Shown here in pieces: positions 20,659 to 31,097 of a stretch of DNA of 44,616 nt. The translations under genes and the position numbers were made by a program. This DNA comes from Aureobasidium sp. EXF-3400 (taxonomy: Eukaryota; Ascomycota; Dothideomycetes; Dothideales; Saccotheciaceae). The stretch lies in assembly GCA_024195585.1 (NCBI GenBank), contig SWBL01000385.1:1-44616 (forward strand), read 5' to 3'. Position 1 is the first letter of the stretch. Every line of letters begins with the position of its first letter. Below the pieces are notes generated by a model, which was given only the letters and a program-made list of their open reading frames with translations, did not search any database and was not told the DNA's origin.

Positions 20659-21375
20659 GTTGACCGACCTTTTGTGGAATATACATCTTGCTTATGAGCT
20701 CTCGAAACATTCTACACAGCCCTTACTTGGGTTGTGGCGGAGAGCGACTGACAGATGGGCGCAGTCACAATCAGACTGCCCGCCTGAGGAAGACATAGCT
20801 TGAATACATATACGAGGATTCGGGCACTCCGTCTGCCTGGATGCACGAATCTGTGCATTTATTGGCGTGGCGGAGTGAGGCTCCCCGCCTTGTATGCATG
20901 TAATATAATATCAGCATGCAGCAGCCAATTAGCGTAAGCCTTTATCGCAGTGACGAAGATGGGGTCACCCAAGAACCAGATCTCACAGAATGATACTGAA
21001 GCGCAAATCCCCTTCAACGGACCAAGACATGTCCAACAGGCCTCTGAAGTAACAACTTTCTGCAGAGGAATCGTTCCTCGGAAGAAGCATCTCAGCCTTC
21101 AGTATGCGTATCAAGGCACTTTGTATAGTGTGGGGGCCAATTCAGGCCTGCGGCATACCGCTCAGCCTTCTCCATCGATATTGGCTGATACTCCGCCCTT
21201 GTAACTTTGATAAACATCTTTTGCCCAAATGAGAAAGTGAAAGGAGCAGGACGCCTGATGCGAGCCCTTACAAAGTCTGACCATGCCTTGACCTGACTTT
21301 TAAACCCTCGGGACACCACAGCAAAATGCTATTGTCGTGCTCAACGGATCAGTCAATTGTTCGCACTCATCCATA
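20659..21375. other. Divergent intergenic region before the HET gene
   Basis: About 700 bp between the divergent membrane-protein and HET-domain genes. It may hold the missing first exon of the former. The frame of the HET gene extends to an ATG at 21337, but that extension is not needed for the domain. No other gene is seen. Confidence 0.45.
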
Positions 21376-23847
21376 ATGGCTTCAATTCCATATCGTTTCG
21401 ACAATCTTTCGCAAGAACCTCACAGAGAACGCGCCTTCCGGTTGTTCATTCTTCACCCGGGCTCACCTAACAGTGAACTCGAAGGCGAGATTGTGACTTG
21501 TCGTTTGAGAAAACCCAACAACAGCACTGTGGTCATTGATGCTCGTGATCCAGGCGATTATGAGGCTCTGTCTTACAACTGGGGACCAGTCACCGACAAC
21601 GATCCGGTGGTCAACATACACGAGGCAACGATCAGCATCACCAACAACTTAGCCTCCGCGTTACGAATATTGCGGCATCCCAGACGCGAGAAACGAAAAC
21701 TATGGATTGATGCACTATGTATTGATCAGAAGAACCAAGAAGAGAAGAGCTTGCAGATCTCTCACATGTCGATTATCTTCAATTCGGCAACTAAAGTGCT
21801 TGTGTGGTTGGGTCCCGACGACAGCGACTCTGACCTCGCCTTTGAGTTTGTGCGCAGGTGTTTAAACAGCGACGTGTTTGACAGAGCTATGCGCGATCCG
21901 CATGTATCCAAGGACATCAAAGCCTTGGTGTCGCTCATGAAACGACCTTGGTTCAGTCGACGATGGATTGTACAAGAGATTGCCGTTGCCCGAACAGCAA
22001 TCCTCCATTGCGGCAATCAGAAGTTGCCGTGGCACGAGTTTGCCGATGTCATCTCACAGTTGTCGGTCAGACTATTTGAGATGAAAGCGCTGTTCAAAAA
22101 GTCGCCTGAGTTCAACAATCATGCAGATTACCTGGGCGACATCTCGGAATTGGGAGCGATCCGCTTGGTCGAATTGACAGACGACCTATTCCACAAGACC
22201 GAAGACAACAAGATTCGCGATAAGAACTTCTCGCTCGAAGCTTTGATGTCGACAATGTCTGCATTCGAAGCCTCAGTTGCCCATGATATAGTCTATGCAA
22301 TCTTGTGGCTATCGAATGATGCATTTGGTGTGGCATTTCGACGCGATCAGAGTTCACCTCCTTCGCCTATGATGCTTCCTGATACATCTGACCAGCCATC
22401 GATAGACGCTCAGCTCAAAAGATCTCTGACAGACGTTAATCAAAACGGAGTCAATGGTGATAACATCTCCAAGAGAAGAAGGGGCGAAGACATCCCCTCA
22501 ATCCACATAAGCGGAGTCGGTGCGAAAGCAGAAGGTGCAAACCAGCACCTCCTTCTGCAAGATGGCAACGCACAAACAACGACGATGATTGCGGATGCCC
22601 CTTATTGTTCTTCGCCGCCAGCTGACACAAACTCCGTCGCATCGCCCTTTCCTCATCTCTCAAGCTTGCCGTTCGATCAACTGGTGCAGATCAATCGAAT
22701 GCAACAAGATCAGTCACAAAACCTCACATCGATGCAGCAGGTCTCGCATCAGGATGGAAGTAATGCCTTGCACCCCATCAGCGCAACATCCGTTGTAGGG
22801 CGTTTTGGACGCAGCAGAACCCTCTCAGATGCCAGGAGTCGAGGAGAGAAAGAGCAAATCATAGTCGATCGACTCTCAAACGGATTCCAGCAACGCAGAA
22901 TCTACCTCGACTACAGCAAATCCATCTTCGAGGTCTGCCGCGAAGTACTCGAATTCGTCATGTCTAGGCCTGAAGCCACCCTCGACATCTTGTGTCGGCC
23001 TTGGGCGCCAGATGACCCGAATGACATGGTATTTCCCTCGTGGATACCGCGACTGAGCAAGAGAATCGCTTTCAAACCAAACCGCAGAGGCAAATACCAA
23101 CGCGTCAATGCAAATCCTCTGCTGGGTAAATTCGATTTCAGCGGTCCGCCGTATAGAGCCTCGCACAACCTGACCGTCTTCATGAAGTACCAGTTCCCCC
23201 GTGGTGATCCACTACGAGAGAAAAGCTTGCTTATCAACGGTCTAATCCTGCATACCATCCAACCTTCCGAGCTAAAATCAAACGCTACCTCAGGCACAAT
23301 ACCAGCCGACTGGCGCGAAGCAGCCCAATGGCTCGAAACCCTTCCGCCCGAGCAGAATCCCCCTCCAGACTCTTTCTGGCGCACTCTAGTCGCCAACAGA
23401 AACACCCACGGGCGAAAGCCTCCCTTGTACTGGCGACGAGCATGTTCCGAAGCCTTCCAAGAAGCCCCCAAAGACGACGATTTGGAGACCTCGCTAGTGC
23501 TAAGTGGCAACCCTGCCTCTTCGGTTCGAGAATTTCTGCATAGAGTGCAAGAAGTGGTGTGGAACAGACGGCTAGCACGGATTACCTTGAAGCATACTGG
23601 AGTGGTGACCTTGTGTCTGGTGCCCAAGAACACACAGCCAGGAGATGCGATAGCGTTGCTGTATGGCTGTAATGTGCCTGTTGTGCTGCACAGCCACCAA
23701 GCAGAAGACAGAGGTGATGCAAAGTTGTATCGTATGTTGGGAGAGTGTTATGTCCATGGTATGATGGATGGTGAACTCAACAATCATCGGAAGACTATGC
23801 CAAAACCGATGTTGCAGCAGATGGAAAAAATGTTTGAACTCGTGTGA
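21376..23847 (+). CDS. HET (heterokaryon incompatibility) domain protein
   Basis: A single exon; with the start at 21376 it encodes 823 residues. The HET domain lies near the N-terminus: YEALSYNWG at 62-70, KLWIDALCIDQKN at about 108-120, VLVWLGPD at 141-148, and RPWFSRRWIVQEIAVAR at about 190-206. HET proteins in filamentous fungi mediate programmed cell death when unlike individuals fuse, though most family members have no tested role. The end carries the LGECYVHGMMDGE block (about 788-800) often found in long HET proteins. A Ser/Gln/Pro-rich section of about 160 residues (roughly 330-490) splits the middle and contains a basic KRRR patch; it looks disordered. No NLR, NACHT or patatin partner lies beside it, so this is not a typical two-gene incompatibility locus. 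The alternative start at 21337 would add 13 residues. Confidence 0.92.
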   Translation: MASIPYRFDNLSQEPHRERAFRLFILHPGSPNSELEGEIVTCRLRKPNNSTVVIDARDPGDYEALSYNWGPVTDNDPVVNIHEATISITNNLASALRILRHPRREKRKLWIDALCIDQKNQEEKSLQISHMSIIFNSATKVLVWLGPDDSDSDLAFEFVRRCLNSDVFDRAMRDPHVSKDIKALVSLMKRPWFSRRWIVQEIAVARTAILHCGNQKLPWHEFADVISQLSVRLFEMKALFKKSPEFNNHADYLGDISELGAIRLVELTDDLFHKTEDNKIRDKNFSLEALMSTMSAFEASVAHDIVYAILWLSNDAFGVAFRRDQSSPPSPMMLPDTSDQPSIDAQLKRSLTDVNQNGVNGDNISKRRRGEDIPSIHISGVGAKAEGANQHLLLQDGNAQTTTMIADAPYCSSPPADTNSVASPFPHLSSLPFDQLVQINRMQQDQSQNLTSMQQVSHQDGSNALHPISATSVVGRFGRSRTLSDARSRGEKEQIIVDRLSNGFQQRRIYLDYSKSIFEVCREVLEFVMSRPEATLDILCRPWAPDDPNDMVFPSWIPRLSKRIAFKPNRRGKYQRVNANPLLGKFDFSGPPYRASHNLTVFMKYQFPRGDPLREKSLLINGLILHTIQPSELKSNATSGTIPADWREAAQWLETLPPEQNPPPDSFWRTLVANRNTHGRKPPLYWRRACSEAFQEAPKDDDLETSLVLSGNPASSVREFLHRVQEVVWNRRLARITLKHTGVVTLCLVPKNTQPGDAIALLYGCNVPVVLHSHQAEDRGDAKLYRMLGECYVHGMMDGELNNHRKTMPKPMLQQMEKMFELV

Positions 23848-24333
23848 GCGGATAGACTTGGTGGTCTCTGTCACTTTTGAGATGGATTACATTTGACCAC
23901 GAGTTATGTTTATATGCCTTCTCAATTGTTAAAGTTCAAGGAAAGCTGCTTGATGGAGTCGCGCTTGCAGAAGAAAGAGAGATTTGTTTGTTCCTTCCAG
24001 GCTCGAATGTCTACACTGTTTGAATGCCTTGTTTTCTCCGACAGAGAGAAAGAGCACATCGGCCTGAACAGTTCTGTGCATTCTTGCTCAAATAACTAGA
24101 TTTCATACATCGTCACTTCTCATGTAACAGTGGAAATTTGAAGCTTGTGCTGAAAGCCAAACACGGCGATCCCTCACCAGCCTTGCTGGACAAAAAGTAT
24201 TCTTTTTATCATTGATCATTTTCAGCAATGTACAAAACTCGAATGCTTTCGATATATCCCTAGCTCTCACACCCTATCTCGGTGCTCAAAGACAAGATGA
24301 CCGATATTCTACTTTCGAGTGCTGCTGACCCTT
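23848..24333. other. Convergent intergenic region
   Basis: 3' sequence shared by the HET gene (+) and BRO1 (-). Only short open frames occur; no gene is supported. Confidence 0.5.
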
Positions 24334-27300
24334 CTATTTCCAAGCACCGAGTCCAGCCCATGGATCAGCTTGACCTTGCTGCTGTTGCCCATACTGCTGC
24401 TGACCGTATCCCTGCTGAGGCTGTTGCCCATATCCCTGCTGCTGGTGTTGCTGGTGCGGCGGAGGACCAGGGGGCGGAGGTGGTGGCACATAACCATGAG
24501 GGAGCATATTCTGCTGCTGTTGACCTATTTGACCATACAGGCTTTGGCCTTGGTTTTGGTTCGGCGGAGGAGAGAAGTACTGGTTCTGGGCGGCGGCGGC
24601 GGGTGGAGAAGTTGGCATGCCGTAAGAATTGGGATTGTAGCTGTAGCCTTGAGGCTGTTGAGGTTGCTGATGCTGTTGGTAGTTTGACTGTTGAGGTTGC
24701 TGATTCTGTGGTTGTTGAGCGTAGTTTTGTTGATGCATGTAAGGCGATGGTGTGGGTTGCATGCCGTATCCTGGTGTGACAGGTGGTGAGGCTGCAGGGT
24801 TGTAGTTGTTGTAAGAGTGCTGTTGTTGCAATTGCAATGGTCTTGGAGGCGGCTGTGGTTGCTGTTGTTGATGTGGCGAAGACGTAGGGTTCATGGACAT
24901 GCGGTCCATCATCTCCTTAAGACGCTGCTGCTCACGGTCTGCACCACCAGCACCCGAAGAAGCCTTGCCGCTCTCGATCTGGTTGAGCAGTTGACTTCCC
25001 TCTGCTTTGCGGTTGCCGACAAACCCTTCGACATTCTTGTACAGACTGTCGACGGTATCTTTCATTTCAGAATAGAAGTTCTTGGCGCGCTCAAGACCTG
25101 CTTGCAAGTCCAAAAGTGCTTGATGCACTTTCTTGTACTTGGACATGACGGTGCTACGTTGACGTGAGAAAGCTTCGTACTTGTTTTGCTCTTGACGAAC
25201 ACGCTTGTCCGACAAAAGATCACTGTAAGTACGAGTGAGCTCCTTCATCAAGCTATGCTGCTTATGTTGCGCTTGTAGTAATCGCTGTTGATGTGGTCGG
25301 AATTTTTCGAGCTCGGTCTTGAAGAGTTGGTTTTCCTGTGACATGGCCTTCTTGTTCAAGATCAAGACACTTGAGATGTCATCATTGTGAACCTGTATCA
25401 AAATCAGCACGAAACCAAGACAAGGAATCTCCTCTCTGACGAACCTTTTCTTTCAAATCCTTGAGTACCTTCTCACGCTCTCTCTTGATCAGGGTCAACT
25501 TCTTTAGCAAATCTTCGACAGCAGCAATCTGTTCAGACACGCTTGCTTTGTCTTCATCATCGATATCATCGATCAAGCTACCTTCTGCTGCTGGACTCTT
25601 CGCGCCTGTCTTTCTCGCGGCACCAACCTTGATCATGGCTCGTTGGTAAAGTACATCGGCCTCATCGGTCTCGCCTGCAGAGCGCATTTCCTCCATGTCG
25701 GATTCATGCTGTCTGAAAGTGCTATAGAGCTGCACGTCGCTCATGCTCGCTTCCTCGACGGCACCGCGGTAGTTTCGAATGTCGCTGCGCAGCGTCGAAG
25801 TAAGGCGTGAGCTAGGTTGTTGGGTCCATTCGGCGCCATACTTGTTTCTCATCTTCTCACAAACACTCTCTTCCATGTCCAAGCTCTTCTGGCATTGGTC
25901 GAGAATACCATGGATGCTGGATTTGCTAGAGTTGAGCTGCTCAAAGTCTTGAGCGAATGGAGCATGGCCGACAAAGTCTTCGCACCATTTGCGGAATTCA
26001 GAATCAACGGTCATGTCTTGATCTAGACCTCCTTTAAGAATATTCAGACTGTTCGGCAACTTGAGATAATCGAGTGAAGCAGCCATCTCGTCGTTGGCAA
26101 TTTCCACACGCTCGCTCTCTGCGCGTACCAGCTTGGCTTTCTCCTCGTCATACATGCTGGCAGATTCTGTAACAGCCATTGGAACGATCTTCTGGAAAAT
26201 ATCGGGTCCAACTATGCGGTGTATATCCTGACCTTGATACAGCTCGCTTACAGGAATAGGTTTGGCGGCAGGAAGCTTAGGAATAGCAGGAAGGTTGGCC
26301 TCAGGGGGAGTGGACTGATGATAGATGAAGTCATTGTCCTTGTTAAACTGCTGCAGCTTCTCGTCACACGCAGCCAGATGAGTTTTTGCCATATTTGCGA
26401 GAATAGAAGCAGTGTCTCCAGCCAAGTTTGAAGTAACAGGAATGGACGAAGGGAATGAGTTTGCGACTTTTGCAGCTTCGCGAGCGAGTGTCATGGCGAT
26501 TTCGAGGCGAGAGATGGCAACGCCATGAGAGTTAGCGTCGTCATCGGCAAGAGCCTGGTAGTAGTGGGCCAGAGAGGTCATGTAATGTGTCTTGAACTGA
26601 ACAAGGAGTAACCAGACACGCTCAAAAATGGCTTTGGCGACATTGTCTTGGACACCCTCGAGGGCCTGGGTGTACAAGTATGCAGCCTGACTGGCGAGTT
26701 TAGCCATGAGGCCAACCTTTTTGCCATCAGCTATTTGCTTTTCGAGGAAGACTTCTTGTCCCTGAGCCAACATGATCGCAATGAGAGTCTTGACTGTATC
26801 TCTGCTCAGATCTGTCGAGGGAGCATGTAGGAAGTTCTCATTGATATAGGTGAACATGCCGGCCGAAGCCTGGAACGAATGGTAGGCAACTTTGAGCATT
26901 GTCTCCTGGTTGCGGTCTTGGTGGGCGGCATGGCAGGAGAGAACGGCCGAGATGTTGAAGATGATGGAAGCCTTCTCGTAGGCGAGCGAGTACTGCGAGG
27001 TGGGTTTGTGGGTAAAGGCATCGAACCTGTTGAGGTCAAGGGGTCAGTAGGGGTGGAGGCAGAGGCAGAGTTGTACAGGAACGGACCAGGTGAAGGAGAT
27101 CTTGATGTGGTTCTCGTCGACGGGGAAGCGCAGATCCAACAGCTCCAGCTGGCCATAGTAGCGGTATAACAAGTCTCTTCCAGCGGCCGAGTCCTTGCCA
27201 GCGCCTCGCATGTCCTGGCGCAGACGGTTGAGGGCGGCGCATTCATCGGCATAGCGTTCCGGGTCGTCGCCGTACGTGTTACGGATGTACTGCTTGAGCG

Positions 27301-27364
27301 GGGCAATCCAGTCTATCTCGTTTGTTGCCTTGAGCGGGCACGACAGCATCGGTGTCTGCATCAT
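24334..27364 (-). CDS. BRO1: BRO1-domain protein, ESCRT-associated Bro1/Vps31
   Basis: Three exons (27364-27087, 27026-25445, 25392-24334) encode 972 residues, the usual length. Bro1 binds Snf7 (ESCRT-III) at endosomes and recruits the deubiquitinase Doa4 so that membrane cargo is sorted into multivesicular bodies. The N-terminal BRO1 domain (about 1-390) begins PMLSCPLKATNEIDW and contains YYGQLELLDLRFPVDEN, SFTWFDAF across intron 1, and EKASIIFNISAVLS. A long coiled-coil V domain follows (about 400-800). The last ~170 residues are Gln/Pro/Tyr-rich and end DPWAGLGAWK, the fungal Bro1 tail. PalA/Rim20 is the close paralogue, but that C-terminus and the overall fit favour Bro1. Both introns (60 and 52 nt) preserve phase. 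Of two adjacent ATGs the first, at 27364, aligns with homologues. Confidence 0.94.
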
Positions 27365-27907
27365 CTTGTCGTGGTGGTTGGGGAGGGAAGTAGCTTTAGG
27401 TAGCCGCTATAGCATGGCCACGCGGGTGGGGTCAATCGCGCTTGCTGCCGCTGATGCTAGTGTTGCTGGCTGCTGTTTAATCTTGTTTTCAAGCCTGGTA
27501 AGCCTCGGGTCTTGAGTTTGCAGTCGATAGTGGTCAGAATGCGCAATTGTCCAGATACTCGAGTGTGTGCAAGAGATGCAGCTAGATGGCTAATCAATCA
27601 CGGCCACCATGTCAATCACCTCCGATGCCCAATCGTCATTGTCCCGCATTGAGGCTTCCCGCTTGAAACATCAATCTGACACACCCGCCAGAGCCCACTA
27701 CATTCCATAGCTACCCAATCGCTGCATCTCACACGCACTTGGTATTGAGAGAAGAGTCTATCATTGTTTTCTCCAACCACCCTCCCTGTTGTTACATGGT
27801 TAAACCCAAAGGCTATTTGGTGTCCACTCTTTGCTGCCCAAATGCTCAAACAATCGCTATAATATACATGAATGTACAATCCTCTTACACATCTCACCTC
27901 ATCTTAT
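27365..27907. other. Intergenic region between MDJ1 and BRO1
   Basis: About 540 bp holding the BRO1 promoter and the MDJ1 3' region. No supported gene or repeat. Confidence 0.5.
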
Positions 27908-29569
27908 TTAGTTCGATCCTGATTTCTTCTTGTCGTCCTCTTCTTGCTTGCTGGCCTCCTCGCTCTCTTTCAAGTGGTCGTGCTGATGCGTGAGTCTATG
28001 CCATGCAGACTTGAGGAATCCTTCGTTCTTGTGCGAGTCTGCCTCGCTCGTTGTTGCGTCCTTCTTGGCGTCTTCTGCCATCTTTCCAAGGTTCATTACC
28101 CGCTTAGCTGTCTTGTCTCCCATCTCATCTGCGAGCATCTCGACAATTGTCCTCTGGTTGACACTGAGATACTTGGGCATTTGCACCTTGTACTCGACTC
28201 GCAGATCTCCATTGTTGCCACGTCTGCTGTTAAGTTTTCTCATACCCATTCCGGACAGTGTGATGCGATCGCCCGTTGCGGTTCCTGTCGCAACCTTAAC
28301 CTTGACTTCGCCGTCCAGCGTGGGAATGGGGATTTCGCCTCCGAGGATGGCTGTTGTAAGCGGTATCGATGCTGTGTAGAGCACATCTGATCCATTGCGA
28401 CTGAACTTTGGATCGGGTGCAACTCGCACAAAGACGTATAGATCTCCGTTTGCTGTTCGTGCCTTGGGGTTGGCGGCCTGGCCTGTGGGTGGGAAGTCTC
28501 CTTCTTGTGATACGCGCATTCTCATGCCATCCTCGATACCACCAGGGATATCAACTGACACAGTTCTCTTCTCGCGGACTGCACCCTCTCCCTTACATGT
28601 TCCACAAGCACCGTTTTTCGGGATGGTCTGGCCTTGGCCTCCACATGCACCACAAGTGCTTGCCATTTGGAAGCCACCCTGCATAAAGTGTACCCTGGTA
28701 CCGGAGCCATCACAACTCTTACATGTGGTTCTCGATTGGCCCTTCTTCAAGCCGTTTCCTTCGCAAGTCTTGCACTTGACCAACGGGTTGATGTGAATGT
28801 CCTTGGTAATGCCCTTGGCTGCATCGAGGAAGGAGATGTTGGTCTGAACCTCAATGTTCTCTCCAACCAAGATCTCTTCCTGGAACGGCGAAGCTCTTCC
28901 GCGGCCTCTTCGTGCACTTCCACCACCAAATGCGCTGAACAGATCTTCGAAGTTGATGTCGCCGAAGCCCTGAGCACCACCAGCGCCACCACCTCCGAAA
29001 CCTCCGAACCCACCGAAACCGCCGCCTGCGAAGGGGTTGCCTCCAGCGCCGGCACCGGGGTTGAAGCCTCCATTCTGGTCGAAAGCGGCAGAGCCGTAGG
29101 TGTCGTATGCTTCCTTCTTCTTAGGGTCTGAAAGTGTCTCGTATGCAGCCTGGGCTTCGGCGAACTTCTCCTTAGCACCGGCGTCCTTGTTGGTGTCGGG
29201 GTGGTATTTTTTGGCCAGTCCGTAGTATGCCTTCTTGATTTCGCCAGTAGAAGCAGATTTGCTTACGCCGAGGGTGGCATATGGGTCCTTGGCCAATGTC
29301 GGAGCGGTAGCGTGGAATGTCTGCAGGTCAAAGTATGTTAGCGAGGAGAAAGGTCAGCAGCATAATTACAAACTCTCACTTACCCTGATCTGAGCAGGTT
29401 GACGGGGCGCATGACGGGCAGATCTGGTCGACGGAGCAGTGTATAGATGTCTCGATTGGATGGTTGACTGAGGACGTTCAGAATAGGTTTGGCAGGTCGG
29501 CCTCGATGCGGCGAGTATGCGGAGCGGAGTGGCCGCCTTTGGTAGCAAGCCGGGAGCGGCCAAACTCAT
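27908..29569 (-). CDS. MDJ1: Mitochondrial DnaJ (Hsp40) co-chaperone Mdj1
   Basis: Exons 29569-29384 and 29320-27908 (63-nt intron, GTAAGT...TGCAG, phase 0) encode 532 residues. The first exon supplies a basic, Ser/Arg-rich mitochondrial presequence, and cleavage is likely near [13 protein letters not shown] full type-I DnaJ follows: J domain from about 74 with HPD at 102-104, a Gly/Phe-rich linker (about 145-180), four zinc repeats ([32 protein letters not shown]), and a substrate-binding beta domain with [15 protein letters not shown]. Mdj1 stimulates the matrix Hsp70 Ssc1 in folding and protection of mitochondrial proteins; the gene for Ssc1 itself begins at the right end of this window. 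The charged C-terminal tail (Lys/Glu/Asp) is long. The first-exon frame is open further upstream to about 29920, but the Met at 29569 gives a normal presequence. Confidence 0.95.
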
Positions 29570-30106
29570 GGCGATTGCGCTGGCTTGTGTCGGGGTAAAG
29601 CGTCGATGCTGTATCAGAGGGTACAAGGTTTGACAGCGATGATAGATTGCAATAGCAGCAGTCTTGCCGGTCTTCTCGTCGAGATGCCGGAACAGGGAAA
29701 CTTTTGGGAATGCGGCGGGAAACATGTCAAGTCGGCTTGGCATGCGGTCAGCGATGCCGCGCATGCCACCGAATCTTCGAGATGTTTGACAAAATTCACC
29801 GCTAGGACCGGCACCAAGAGACCCTGATGGCCTGTGTTTTCTTTTGCAAACATGTATTAATCTGACATTCGATGCTTGGGTATTCGTACTATTTATAAGA
29901 GGCCAGAGAAATGCTGCCAATGCCTACTGTTCTTCGTCTATCCTGTCCCTCGCATGTTCCTCGACCATCAACAAAGAAAACGCCAGAACTCCGGATGGTG
30001 ATGATGACGAGGCCGCCTGGCCATGTTCGCTCAATCTGTCATGTGTGGTATACCCAAAGGACGCCGAAAATTCTCCCATATGCTGTCTGACCTGCGAAGC
30101 CCTTGT
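29570..30106. other. Intergenic region between SAP30 and MDJ1
   Basis: This region holds the MDJ1 promoter, including the HSE-like element listed separately, and the SAP30 3' region. An open frame continues upstream from MDJ1 exon 1 to about 29920, but its residues look non-conserved. Confidence 0.5.
29771..29783. promoter_or_regulatory. Heat-shock-element-like motif upstream of MDJ1
   Basis: GAATCTTCGAGAT fits alternating GAAnnTTCnnGA(A) units bound by Hsf1, with the last base of unit three mismatched. It sits about 200 bp upstream of the MDJ1 start codon. Chaperone promoters are classical Hsf1 targets. Short motifs of this kind also arise by chance. Confidence 0.4.
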
Positions 30107-30732
30107 TCACTTGTTATTACTTCTGGTAGGTGCCGACCGAAGACGGAACGCTTTGTCTGAGAATCACTCGCGTCAGCACTCGGGAACAGGACGAAGCACC
30201 ACGTTACAGGACGACATACCCTGGTTGCGCACTTTGTACAGCAAATCGACCATAACGTCAATCTCGTTGACGGCTGCATCGTTGAAGTTCTTCCTTACTG
30301 CCATGGCGAGTTGTTCCTTGGGCACCTTCCTCTTTGCTTTGCGCCTTGCCATGGTCGGTGACTGTCTACCGATGCCTGGGTTGCTGAGTAGGAACTGGTT
30401 GCGTATCGAATTGAATGCTGAAGGCGTCTCCATGCGATGTGCGGCGCGGTATTGCTGTAAGAGAGACAGGTCTTCCTGAGCCCACGTGAACTGTGCCTGG
30501 AAGTCAGCCTTAGTCTTGCGGCGCGGTACCTGAAGCCGACGCGATAACTTACGCCGTTGCTAGACGAGGCATTCTGTGCCATCGTTGTGTCGTTCACGCT
30601 CTTCGCATCACGAAGGTTGCTCGTGCCGTTCGGGCGCTTGTTCTTCGCCGTGTTGTGGTTGGTCTTGGAACTCGAGCCGTCCGATCTCGAGTCATTGTCG
30701 TGGTGGACGACGCGCGATCCTTTGGGAGGCAT
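30107..30732 (-). CDS. SAP30: SAP30-like Sin3-binding subunit of the Rpd3 histone deacetylase complex
   Basis: Three exons (30732-30553, 30496-30220, 30156-30107) encode 168 residues. The N-terminal 60 residues are basic and polar, low in structure. The Sin3-binding region follows: FTWAQEDLSLLQQYR, TPSAFNSIRNQFLLSNPGIGR, then KVPKEQLAMAVRKNFNDAAVNE and VDLLYKVRNQ, completed across intron 2 by DKAFRLRS. In yeast and animals Sap30 bridges Sin3 and associated factors in the large Rpd3/HDAC complex that represses transcription. Introns of 56 and 63 nt keep phase, and the split Asp codon at the second junction restores NQDKAFR. It is tandem with MDJ1 and GLO3 on the minus strand. Confidence 0.87.
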
Positions 30733-31097
30733 GATGTAGATTGTTGTCTAGAAAGTCGAGAAATGTATACACGTCGTCGGCGAGGTCAAGTGCATGGCTG
30801 GTCGGTCGTCGTGATCACCATACCCACTCGGTGGTTGCGCCGCGAAGACCAGAACAGATCACTGCACATTTTCTGAAATGACGCAACTGCTTGCTGGGGC
30901 CGCGCGCTTGCACCCTTCTCCAATCTCCATCCCGCCTCGGCTCTCACTTCACCGACTGACTATGTGCATCAAGGCAAAACAATTGAATTTTTAGAAAGTC
31001 TTTGGTTTGATTCTTCTTTGGCTGACTAGTGCTAATCTGATGGTTGATCGCACACGTACTCTGTCTGTTTCGTATTCTCCTCGATTTTGCATCCAAT
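30733..31097. other. Intergenic region between GLO3 and SAP30
   Basis: A short region carrying the SAP30 promoter and the GLO3 3' end. No gene is seen. Confidence 0.5.

Noticed and set aside
24282..24779. Plus-strand frames over the end of BRO1, rich in Ala/Val or Leu
   Set aside because: Antisense shadows of the CAG/CCN-rich Gln/Pro tail of Bro1.
28395..29131. Plus-strand frames over MDJ1
   Set aside because: Antisense shadows of the J-protein Gly-rich and zinc regions.
29570..29920. Long upstream extension of MDJ1 exon 1
   Set aside because: The frame is open, but its sequence is not presequence-like and exceeds what family members carry; Met at 29569 is sufficient.
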